Shown here: piece after piece, positions 26,437 through 34,057 of the stretch
Layout of the letters: every line of letters begins with the position of its first letter
How positions within the stretch are numbered: the first letter of the stretch is position 1
Assembly (NCBI GenBank): GCA_964485695.1
Contig: CAZAKZ010000017.1
Coordinates: 1-58,065, forward strand
Origin: CAZAKZ01 sp964485695
GTDB lineage: Bacteria > Planctomycetota > JAFGQW01
Length of the DNA: 58,065 nucleotides
Reading direction: 5' to 3'
Notes under the pieces: generated by a model
What the model saw: the letters and a program-made list of their open reading frames with translations, nothing else
Told to the model about the DNA's origin: nothing
The model's database searches: none
Position numbers and translations under genes: made by a program

Positions 26437-28368
26437 TCATGGAGCGGACGTCAGGACCTCCTCTTCCCGATTCTCGACCGGGAGCGCAAGAGCCTCGCCC
26501 TCCAGAAAGAACCGGTGCCAGAGCTCGAGGCTCACGAGGCGGCTGAGGAGAGCCAGGCTGCCGCCCCTTCCCGCAATCTGCTTCTCCAGGAGATCCTCCA
26601 GTGCACGAGGACTGAAATATCCGCGGCTGCGTGCCCTCGCGCCCAGGAGCACGGATCGGAAGAAATCCTGAAAATCAGGACGGGTTTCCAGCCACCCTTG
26701 ATAGTCCACGGCGCACCCCCGCCTCTTGCGCCCGGACAGCAGGCCAAGCCGCTGGAGCATCTTGACCGCCGCCTTTCTCCCGTAGAGCCGCAGATAGTCG
26801 AACAGTCCGGCATCCGGGCGGAGCCCGGTCCTCTCGTACGGCAAGTCCGCCAGTTCCGGGGCGAGGCGGGCCACCATCCTGGAGGTGATCGGCTTTTCCT
26901 TGCAGCGCAATCCCGGGGGGAGCCGCCTCAGCACATCGATGAGGTCCGGGTGGAAGAACGGGTGCCTCACCTCGCAGAAGTTCCGCAGGATCACGGTCCC
27001 CATGATGTTGTAGCGCCGCACCCGTTGCGTCTGCTCGAAGTAGTCCGTCCTGTCGAGGGGGTCGGGGATTTGATCGGGAACGCTTGCCAGGAGTTCATCC
27101 AGAGACTGCCCGAGACTTTCACGAGCCACCGACACGAAATCGCTCGAGAACAGATCCGCCATGATCAGCTGCCTTTGCAGGTCGAATAGCGGATGTGTGA
27201 ACACCCAGTCCAGCTGCTTCATCGGCGTGTAGCGGGAGGGCATGATCCGGTTCAGGATGGCGTCCGCCATGCCGTACATGCTGTCGAATGAGCTCGTTCC
27301 GTCCAGGGCAACCGATACCTCGGGTGGCAGGTTCCTGCCCACGTGAAGAATATGCGTGTCCAGGGCGCTGAACATCCCGTCAGCCATGTAGACGCCCTGG
27401 CGGATCCAGGACAGGACTTCCTCCGGCTCCATCAGGACGGTTTGATTCGGGAACTTCAAGCGTTTCGCGGTCTCCCGGCCGAGCGCGACGTCATCGCTGT
27501 CGCTGCTGCCGATGGTGATCGTCCTGGCAGCCTTATCACCCCGGTACAGTGCGGCAGCAATGCACCGGGAATCGAGACCCCCGCTGAGGGGAACGGCGTA
27601 GGGGCCGGGTCCCGGAGTCATCGCCTCAAAAGTCTCGATGAACCTTTCCGTCACCCGATCCGTCCGGTCCCCAAGTCGATACCCGCCTTCCCGATCCCGC
27701 TCGTAGAGAAGACACCCGTAGCGCTTCAGGTCGACGTTTCCGTCCCGTATCGTCGCAATCGTGGCCGGAGGAAGGGTCTTGATCGAGGCGAACAGGGTAC
27801 GGGTGCCGAGGGGAAATCCAAACACGATGAAATCGCTGATCCCGTGAAGGTCCGGGTCCGGCGTGAAGCGTGACGTTTTTACAAGGGCCTTGACCTCCGA
27901 GGCAAAGCTCACACGATCCTCGTTCAATCGGTAGTAGATGGGCCTGAGGCCGGTCCTGTCGCTGGCGAGCAGCAGGGTGCGGGAACGTCCATCCCAGATG
28001 GCAAGGGAAAAGAACCCGGTCATGTTCTCGACGAAATCGATGCCCGATTGCATGTAGCAACGCAGGGCTATGGCCGCGGCAGAGGAAGGCGCAGACGTTC
28101 TCTCCTCCGGTCCTCCACCGATGGACCCGTGGGTTCCGAAAAATTCGCCGTCCACGGCCACGAGGATATCCTCGCCCGGGCTGGATGCGACGTCGGGAGG
28201 AGCCGGGTACCTGGAAAGAACGGCATGTGCCATCTCCGCATCTCCGGAGAATTGGTGGCTGTACCGGTGTGTATACGGACCGAGGCCGAGCATCGTCGCT
28301 GCCTTCAGCGCACTGAATACATCGGATTTGCTTCCGTTCAATCTCACGATCCCGGTTATGCCTGGCAT
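26437..28368 (-). CDS. Asparagine synthetase-like protein lacking the catalytic Cys
   Basis: 643 residues in the AsnB layout: an N-terminal glutaminase-like domain (about 1-200) and a C-terminal ATP-pyrophosphatase domain with the PP-loop SGGLDS (262-267). Active AsnB proteins start MCG, with Cys as the glutaminase nucleophile; here the start is MPGITGIV, so glutamine hydrolysis is not expected. Such proteins may use ammonia or join an amine to an adenylated carboxylate, as in beta-lactam synthetase and lasso-peptide cyclase; which applies is unknown. Start ATG 28368 has an AGGGAG upstream and gives the family N-terminus. No obvious biosynthetic cluster surrounds it. Confidence 0.8.
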   Translation of the reverse strand: MPGITGIVRLNGSKSDVFSALKAATMLGLGPYTHRYSHQFSGDAEMAHAVLSRYPAPPDVASSPGEDILVAVDGEFFGTHGSIGGGPEERTSAPSSAAAIALRCYMQSGIDFVENMTGFFSLAIWDGRSRTLLLASDRTGLRPIYYRLNEDRVSFASEVKALVKTSRFTPDPDLHGISDFIVFGFPLGTRTLFASIKTLPPATIATIRDGNVDLKRYGCLLYERDREGGYRLGDRTDRVTERFIETFEAMTPGPGPYAVPLSGGLDSRCIAAALYRGDKAARTITIGSSDSDDVALGRETAKRLKFPNQTVLMEPEEVLSWIRQGVYMADGMFSALDTHILHVGRNLPPEVSVALDGTSSFDSMYGMADAILNRIMPSRYTPMKQLDWVFTHPLFDLQRQLIMADLFSSDFVSVARESLGQSLDELLASVPDQIPDPLDRTDYFEQTQRVRRYNIMGTVILRNFCEVRHPFFHPDLIDVLRRLPPGLRCKEKPITSRMVARLAPELADLPYERTGLRPDAGLFDYLRLYGRKAAVKMLQRLGLLSGRKRRGCAVDYQGWLETRPDFQDFFRSVLLGARARSRGYFSPRALEDLLEKQIAGRGGSLALLSRLVSLELWHRFFLEGEALALPVENREEEVLTSAP

Positions 28369-29183
28369 TCGGCCTGACTCCCTTTGCGGTGGAGGGGATG
28401 CGCCGGCCCGGACGAACCGATCCCACATGACCGGCATTTCCTGCGGTAGACCGGAACCTCTCGCACTCGACGGACCTCCACCCGTCGGACATCGAAGTAT
28501 CGGAAAATCGGGCCAATCCCCAATATATGAAAATCCGGGGCGGGCCATCGCCGTCACGATCGCCTGGTGGTTGCCCCCCCGGGTCCCCTGCCCGATCGGT
28601 CTGAAATGACCCGGTCGCTACTCCCGAGCCGCCCGACCGGCCAGGACGGAACCGGATTTTTTACCCCTGCTCTTTACTCAGGGCCGGAAATATAGCATCA
28701 TGATAAGATACTCATTTGGCCTGATTCTACCGAGCCTGCAGATACAAGGGGATTACTCATCATCTCTTCTGGAGAGGACCGTTTTCGGCCGGATCTTTCC
28801 CTGGAATCATAAATATCCTGGCGAATGCCCGGCGTCACGGCGTTCTTCTGCAAAGGGTGACAACCCCTTCTTCGCACGGTAAAATTCAGTAGTAGAAGTC
28901 TCAAAACGGGCATTGAATACCGGAGGGCTGCCCCTTTGACTTATCAGATGGACAGGAACCCAGGTTCCCCGGTCGAGGTTTCCTGACCCGACCGGCGAAG
29001 GAAAGGCCCTCAGCGGACTTCCGGTTTTTTTTATTCCATAATAGAGACAGGAATCCCTGCAAAGCACCCTGGAGGCGTTCTTGCAGGTATCTGGAGATTA
29101 CATCGAATCCGTTCCCGATCGGGGAAGCGTTCGGCCGTTTCTCGTCGGGAACAAGACCTCAGGTATTATTAGGAGTGTAGAAA
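28369..29183. other. Long spacer between divergent genes
   Basis: 815 bases with no supportable gene. GC falls around 28680-28760 and 28860-28920. It should hold the promoter of the asparagine synthetase-like gene, which I cannot place. A sigma-54-type motif for the rightward gene lies at 29070-29085. A poly-T stretch at about 29025-29033 has no clear hairpin before it. Confidence 0.45.
29070..29085 (+). promoter_or_regulatory. Candidate sigma-54 promoter
   Basis: TGG at 29070-29072 and TTGCA at 29081-29085 are separated by eight bases, which places the GG and GC dinucleotides at the spacing of the -24/-12 consensus. The start codon of the secreted protein gene is about 100 bases downstream. 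The middle of the -24 box (AGG rather than CAC) is poor. Two sigma-54 activators are encoded in this window. Confidence 0.35.
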
Positions 29184-30587
29184 ATGCAGAAAACCCTCTA
29201 CGTGTGCCTCGCAGTAGCCCTGATCGCGGGAATCGGCATGGGCCAGACCGCCGGTCAGCAACGCGGGATGTACATCGGAATCGGCAACTATGCCACGGCG
29301 ACCAGCGCCGTGGGCGAGTTCACCGCCCAGAACAAGTGGTTGATGTACCCCACGGGCCACTCTGCCTGGCCCCACTGGGGCAACATGTGGCACGCCACCC
29401 AGGACGTCGACAACCAGTCCGTTCTCACCTATGCTCTCGTGGGCAATGCTCCGAACTCATACGCCTTCATCCAGTGGGATCCGATCCTTCCCGGTGTTCT
29501 CAACACCCTGTGGATGATCCCCTTCAGCGGCACGAGTTTCCCGGGGAATGTGACTAATATCACTCTCAACTCTAACGGCGATATCGTCGGGTTTGACAGC
29601 CAGTACAATCAGGTCGTCCAGTATGATCGGTTGGACTTCAATAAGCCGAACGCCAAGTGGGTCGGGACGACCCTCAAGACGAGCTTGGGTATCAACGGCG
29701 GTCTGGGTGGCTTTGACTGGGACAAGCTGAACGGTGGGTACTATGTGGCCAACTCACGGTCGGGCACGACTCCCATCCAGAACCTCGTCCAGGTATCTGC
29801 GGATCTGTCAACAAGCACCATGGTCGCCACCATTGCGAACAGTAATGTTAAGGTCAACATGGGCGGCGGGATCCTCGAAAACGGTGACTGGATAGGCTCT
29901 TCCTACACCACATTCCTGTACCAGGAGGTGAAAGCCGGCTCGAACCAGTGGACCACCGGACCCGCATCCACGGTCGGAACGTTGACCGACGTGACGCCCG
30001 AGAGGTTTTCCGCGGCCGGGAGAGGCTACTTCGGCGTTCTTGTCTCTGTTTCCGGCTCTGCGACGCACCATGCCATCGGCTATTTCGACGCGACCACAAC
30101 GCCGCACACCGTGACAACCCTATCAGCCCCTGGCCCGCTTCCCAGCAACGTCACGGGGTGGTGCATGGAGGCGATGGCCCTCTATGACCGCGACCTCTGC
30201 ACCGTGAGAACGGGCAAGGCGACCTGGGATATCAACATCAAGCCAGATCCCCAGGGCACCTGGGCCGGCAAGCAGTACATCGTGGCGGCAAGTCTCACCG
30301 GCTCCAAGCCTCCCATCGTCCTTCCGGACGGTCGTCAGATCTTCCTCCTTCCCGACGTCCTCACGGTGGCCACGGCCATGGGACCGTTTCCGCCGTTCCT
30401 GACAAACAACGTCGCAACCCTCGACCCATTCGGCGTGAACACGGCCAAACTCAACCTCACGGCCCTGGGCACGGCCGCGAACGGCAATCTCATTCACTTC
30501 TGCGGCGTCGTCCTGGACCCCAAAGCTCCAAGCGGAATCGCCTGGGTCTTTGAGCCCTGTGCATTCTTTATCGACGTGCAACCGTAA
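29184..30587 (+). CDS. Secreted protein, paralogue of 10249-11634
   Basis: 467 residues. A signal peptide (MQKTLYVCLAVALIAGIGMG) precedes a Gly/Asn/Thr-rich region with repeated strand motifs (GDIVGFDSQYNQVVQYDRL, GGYYVANSRSG, NGDWIGSSY) suggestive of a propeller. The C-terminal module begins near residue 340 with TWDINIKPDPQGTWAGKQY, LPDGRQIFLLPDVL and DPKAPSGIAW. The product of 10249-11634 has the same module in the same place. The Shine-Dalgarno AGGAG is nine bases from ATG 29184. A strong terminator follows at 30609, so it is probably monocistronic. Function unknown. Confidence 0.85.
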   Translation: MQKTLYVCLAVALIAGIGMGQTAGQQRGMYIGIGNYATATSAVGEFTAQNKWLMYPTGHSAWPHWGNMWHATQDVDNQSVLTYALVGNAPNSYAFIQWDPILPGVLNTLWMIPFSGTSFPGNVTNITLNSNGDIVGFDSQYNQVVQYDRLDFNKPNAKWVGTTLKTSLGINGGLGGFDWDKLNGGYYVANSRSGTTPIQNLVQVSADLSTSTMVATIANSNVKVNMGGGILENGDWIGSSYTTFLYQEVKAGSNQWTTGPASTVGTLTDVTPERFSAAGRGYFGVLVSVSGSATHHAIGYFDATTTPHTVTTLSAPGPLPSNVTGWCMEAMALYDRDLCTVRTGKATWDINIKPDPQGTWAGKQYIVAASLTGSKPPIVLPDGRQIFLLPDVLTVATAMGPFPPFLTNNVATLDPFGVNTAKLNLTALGTAANGNLIHFCGVVLDPKAPSGIAWVFEPCAFFIDVQP

Positions 30588-30608
30588 GGAAAACGATAGG
30601 TCACTCTC

Positions 30609-30650
30609 CGGCGCTGCCGTCCATCTACGGCAGCGCCGTTTTTCTTTTCC
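30609..30650 (+). terminator. Rho-independent terminator
   Basis: Perfect 12-base arms (30609-30620 and 30627-30638, CGGCGCTGCCGT and ACGGCAGCGCCG) with a six-base loop are followed by TTTTTCTTTT. It lies 22 bases past the stop of the secreted protein gene and before the convergent RNase HII-like gene. Confidence 0.92.
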
Positions 30651-30671
30651 GATCGTCTCCCCCCCGGGTTG

Positions 30672-31634
30672 CTACCGGGCCCGGACCAGACGGTCCTCCC
30701 CCACTCCCACCGCTTGCCGGAGGTCCCGGATGTCCTGAAGGAACCGCCCGGCATCCCCGGGATATCCGGCCGTGGGCTCGAGATCGGGCTGCAAGCTCCT
30801 CCAGAACCGGTTGAAGAGTTCCATGTGGAGCTCCCGGGTGTACTTGGCCGCCATAGATGCCAGGCCCACGGGGAGGAATGCGGAATCCGCCCGGGTGACG
30901 AACCGGATCCCCATGCGACGGGTGTGGTCCCGGACGTGGTAGGCGAACGTCCCCTCGGGGGCAGGCTGCGGGCTCACGGAACCCGGGTGGAAGAGCGCCC
31001 GTAACAGTCCGGCATAATCCTTTCGCCCTCCCTGGCGATCCACCACGAGGTCCACGGAGTCGAGCGTCCCGTAGGCCTCGAAGATCCGGCGGATGAGGGG
31101 TGCGGCGGCAAAGAAGTTGAAAATGTTCTTGGAGGCATAGCGCTCGAGTCCCTGGTTCACCTCGCCGGCGTGGAGGACCGAGACGCGCATCTCCCGCACC
31201 CGGATACCGGAGCGATCCAGCACCCCGGCCAGGTCCTCGGCTCCGGCCCTGAGGGATTCCAGAGAGGCGGCGCGTGGAAGGTGGAGCCTTTCGCGATACC
31301 AGGGATAGCGGGAAAGGCCCTCTCCGGTCCGGCCGCCCGGCAGGTCGAGGGACCGCACCCACTCGCTCAGGTCCGCGGGGGGCGTGGAATGACACTGCAG
31401 GAGAAAAGGAAACAGGCCTCGCTCCAGCACGGTCAGGTCCTTGCGCGGCCCGAACAACCGCTTGCTGTCCCCCACGGGCACTACGGCGCCGGCTCTGGAA
31501 TCCACCAGTGGACCCAGGCACAGGGCCGGATCATCGAGGCTCTCCACTGGCCCCTCGAAGACCGTGAGACCCAGGACCAAAGGCCCCAGCCTGGGTCCGA
31601 GGCCCGCCTCGTCCACGCCTGCCAGAATGGCCAT
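30672..31634 (-). CDS. Ribonuclease HII-family protein
   Basis: 320 residues, longer than typical RNase HII (about 200-230). The signature GVDEAGLGPRLGPLV gives Asp8 and Glu9; VVDRQGG (Asp199) and TRADSAFLPVGLASMAAKY (Asp250) supply the other acidic ligands of the RNase H fold. Family members cut the RNA strand of RNA-DNA hybrids at embedded ribonucleotides. Extra segments between the motifs make this a diverged branch, and it may not be the housekeeping rnhB, so I give no symbol. Start ATG 31634 has GGGAGG upstream. It is convergent with the secreted protein gene. Confidence 0.75.
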   Translation of the reverse strand: MAILAGVDEAGLGPRLGPLVLGLTVFEGPVESLDDPALCLGPLVDSRAGAVVPVGDSKRLFGPRKDLTVLERGLFPFLLQCHSTPPADLSEWVRSLDLPGGRTGEGLSRYPWYRERLHLPRAASLESLRAGAEDLAGVLDRSGIRVREMRVSVLHAGEVNQGLERYASKNIFNFFAAAPLIRRIFEAYGTLDSVDLVVDRQGGRKDYAGLLRALFHPGSVSPQPAPEGTFAYHVRDHTRRMGIRFVTRADSAFLPVGLASMAAKYTRELHMELFNRFWRSLQPDLEPTAGYPGDAGRFLQDIRDLRQAVGVGEDRLVRAR

Positions 31635-31868
31635 GTCAAAATTCCCTCCCGGAAGTGTGGCCGTATGGTACGGGGCCGCAGCCCCTGGATCAAGGACCCG
31701 AACCTGAGATCCGAGGCCTTTCCCGGATTTCTCTCAAGGTTCCATCTTCAATCCATGAAAAGGGTTATGCATGTTTCTCCTCGTTTCTCCGCGGCCCCTC
31801 CACCTCGACCCGGGGTCTTACCGAAACAAGATATGGAGATCTCCAGGATTCCGGAAGGCAAGACGCAT

Positions 31869-32258
31869 ATGATCAAGATTCTCTTTGTCGAAGGCCATCC
31901 CACGACCCGGGATGCCATGAAGGTGGCCCTGAAGCAGTTCAAGGGATTCGAGGGGGACTTCATCCCCACGCGGGACTGCCTGGATATGATGGCCCACGGC
32001 CAGTACCACGTCGTATTCGTCGAGGACATGCCGAGTCCGGCAGATACCTACGACCTCCTGGACGCCATGAGCAGCCAGGAGGGGCGCCTCCCGGTGGTGG
32101 TGATCGCCGAGGAGGGCAACATCAAGGCATTCATCCACGAGAAGAAGCGTTTGAATATCAGCGCTTTCTTGCGCAAGCCGCTGGATCCCGTGGAAGTCTT
32201 CCGGTTGCTCGGTCGATTGAGAGAGCGGGTCGATGCCCTGGACCTGACTCTGGGGTGA
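31869..32258 (+). CDS. Degenerate response-regulator receiver protein
   Basis: 129 residues, a single receiver-like fold: ILFVEGHPTTRDAMKVAL, VVFVEDMPSP, LPVVVIAEEGN and SAFLRKPLDPVEVF match the beta strands and the conserved Lys-Pro. The acidic pair after strand 1 is replaced (VEGH instead of DDE), and the phospho-acceptor position before MP appears to be Val. Phosphorylation is therefore unlikely. It may act as a protein-contact module. Start ATG 31869 follows GGAAGG; ATG 31833 is an in-frame alternative. Divergent from the RNase HII-like gene and upstream of endonuclease III. Confidence 0.7.
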   Translation: MIKILFVEGHPTTRDAMKVALKQFKGFEGDFIPTRDCLDMMAHGQYHVVFVEDMPSPADTYDLLDAMSSQEGRLPVVVIAEEGNIKAFIHEKKRLNISAFLRKPLDPVEVFRLLGRLRERVDALDLTLG

Positions 32259-32349
32259 CCGAAAAAAATCAGGAGAAGAATAGGCCGTGATCTTTCTGGA
32301 CTCGACCGCTACATTGGAATCCCTCTGGAGGCTGGACAGAGGAGAATCG

Positions 32350-33033
32350 ATGCCGGGAAAACGTCCAGGAAAAGCCCCAACGAACAAACCGGTCGCAGTG
32401 CATTCACCGTCCGAGAAGCGCCGCGCCCGTTCCATGCTGAAGAAGCTCCGCGCGGCACATCCGGACGCCCGGTGCGCTCTGGACCACGAGAATCCGTTTC
32501 ACCTCCTGGTGGCCACGGTATTGAGTGCCCAGTGCACGGATGACCGCGTGAACAAGGTGACCCCGGATGTATTCGGGACCTACGAGACACCGGGTGATCT
32601 CGGACGCTCGAAACCGAGTGAGGTGGAAGCGCTCATCCACAGCACCGGATTCTTCAGGGCCAAGGCGCGGAACCTGAGGGGTCTGGGGCGCATGCTGGAT
32701 GAGGAGTTCGGTGGGGAGGTTCCGGATACCATGGAGGATCTCCTCGAGCTTCCCGGAGTGGCTCGGAAGACCGCAAACGTGGTTCTGGGGGTGGCCTACG
32801 GGAAGGCGGTAGGCGTCGTGGTGGACACGCACGTGAAACGCCTCGCAAACCGAATGGATTTCACCCCCCACGAGGCCCCCGAAAAGATAGAACGAGACCT
32901 GATGGACCTGTTTCCAAGGTCGGACTGGATCGATCTCTCACACGTCCTCATCTTTCACGGACGGAGGCTCTGTGGTGCACGGAAGCCGAAATGCGAGGTC
33001 TGTCCGGTCCGCAGGCAATGCAATGGACCCTGA
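32350..33033 (+). CDS. nth: Endonuclease III (base-excision DNA glycosylase/lyase)
   Basis: 227 residues. The helix-hairpin-helix LPGVARKTANVVL carries catalytic Lys140, and VVDTHVKRLANR carries Asp159. The C-terminal iron-sulfur loop has Cys208, Cys215, Cys218 and Cys224 in the exact C-x6-C-x2-C-x5-C spacing. It removes oxidised pyrimidines and cuts the abasic site. Start ATG 32350 has a close AGAGGAGAATCG site; the upstream extension in frame is not needed. It lies 91 bases after the receiver-like gene, possibly in one transcript. Confidence 0.95.
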   Translation: MPGKRPGKAPTNKPVAVHSPSEKRRARSMLKKLRAAHPDARCALDHENPFHLLVATVLSAQCTDDRVNKVTPDVFGTYETPGDLGRSKPSEVEALIHSTGFFRAKARNLRGLGRMLDEEFGGEVPDTMEDLLELPGVARKTANVVLGVAYGKAVGVVVDTHVKRLANRMDFTPHEAPEKIERDLMDLFPRSDWIDLSHVLIFHGRRLCGARKPKCEVCPVRRQCNGP

Positions 33034-33090
33034 GTGAATCGGAATATTGAGACGGATTCCGGCTGACTGTCACCCTATTCAGGAAGTCAT

Positions 33091-33324
33091 ATGACAACTT
33101 TGGTCGTGGGCATCGTCATCCTCGTCATCGTGGTAATGGCTCTGGGAAAATCCTTCTTCCCCGGCCGGGGCCACGATTCGACTCCCGGGGATGGAGACTA
33201 CCCCCAAAGTCTCGAAGACGAGAGCTCTTTATCCGTTCCGGAACGGAAGAAACCGACCTGCAAGCACAGGCGTGAGGACCGGCTCGACGATTTCGTCCAT
33301 CAGTGCAGGACCTTCGAGGAGTAA
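33091..33324 (+). CDS. Small single-helix membrane protein
   Basis: 77 residues: an N-terminal hydrophobic helix (LVVGIVILVIVVMAL) and a polar, charged tail with two Cys (PTCKHRREDRL, VHQCRTFEE). It follows nth by 57 bases in the same direction. No family recognised. The length and composition suit a real small membrane protein, but coding is not certain. Confidence 0.5.
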   Translation: MTTLVVGIVILVIVVMALGKSFFPGRGHDSTPGDGDYPQSLEDESSLSVPERKKPTCKHRREDRLDDFVHQCRTFEE

Positions 33325-33354
33325 GGGCTCGCCCGAGGGTCGAAATCCGGATCT

Positions 33355-34020
33355 TCAATAAGGAATCCGGTTTCCCCACGTTCGGGTTTCCTTCAGTGGC
33401 ACCATCTTTCCCGCGAGCACCGCCTTGAGGGCGTTTTCCAGGAAGGGTTTGTACTGCCGCTCCCCTTTCTTGATGAACGGGGTCACCACCGCCCCTCGAT
33501 AACGCAGGACTCCCTTCCTGTCGATGACCGCCACCTCGGGGACACACCGGGCCCCGTACCTGCGGGATACCGCCCGGTTCCCATCCAGGAGCACGGGATA
33601 ATCGATGTGGCGGATTCGTTTGAACTCTTTAACGATGGCCATGCATTCCACGCCGCGCCTGTCCGGCCCCTTGGAAACGAAGGGATTGATGGCGAAGAAC
33701 CGCACCCCCTTCCCGGTGTATCTCCTGTGCAGGTCGACCAGGATGGGATCGACTTTCGCCACGGCCGGCCCGGTGGCCGACCACCACACCAGCACCACGA
33801 CCCATCCCTTCCGCTTGATGGAAGGGTCCGCTCGCATGTCCCTCAGCACGTGTTCCCGGCCCTTGAGATCCAAGAGCGCGAAATCAGGAGCCATCCGTCC
33901 GACGGGTGGCTGAGCCGGGGGAGAGGATTTCGCGGACTCCTGGGCCTGCATAGGCGGCATCCAGATTGCCGTCGCAACCACAAGAATCATGAAAGTCGAC
34001 CAGAATCGGATCGGAGTCAT
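33355..34020 (-). CDS. Exported thioredoxin-fold protein without CxxC
   Basis: 221 residues with a signal peptide (MTPIRFWSTFMILVVATAIW). The redoxin pattern is clear: APDFALLDLKGREHVL, VVVLVWWSATGPAV, FFAINPFVSK and CVPEVAVIDRKGVLRYRGA with the cis-Pro loop. The active site that is normally WCxxC reads WWSATG, so disulfide exchange in the usual way is not possible. Cys residues remain elsewhere (VECMAI, ARCVPE). Start ATG 34020 was chosen at the signal peptide. The gene lies 37 bases downstream of the repeat-protein gene on the same strand. Confidence 0.78.
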   Translation of the reverse strand: MTPIRFWSTFMILVVATAIWMPPMQAQESAKSSPPAQPPVGRMAPDFALLDLKGREHVLRDMRADPSIKRKGWVVVLVWWSATGPAVAKVDPILVDLHRRYTGKGVRFFAINPFVSKGPDRRGVECMAIVKEFKRIRHIDYPVLLDGNRAVSRRYGARCVPEVAVIDRKGVLRYRGAVVTPFIKKGERQYKPFLENALKAVLAGKMVPLKETRTWGNRIPY

Positions 34021-34057
34021 CACGGCTTGATTATCTCCTGATGCGGATTGTGCCTCG

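Noticed and set aside
28650..28690. CCCTG/CAGGG hairpin next to a T-run
   Set aside because: The T-run precedes the stem in the plus direction and becomes an A-run in the minus direction, so it is not a terminator in either orientation.
28807..29067. An 86-codon minus-strand open frame in the spacer before the third secreted protein
   Set aside because: No protein-like pattern and no ribosome site; the region reads as non-coding.
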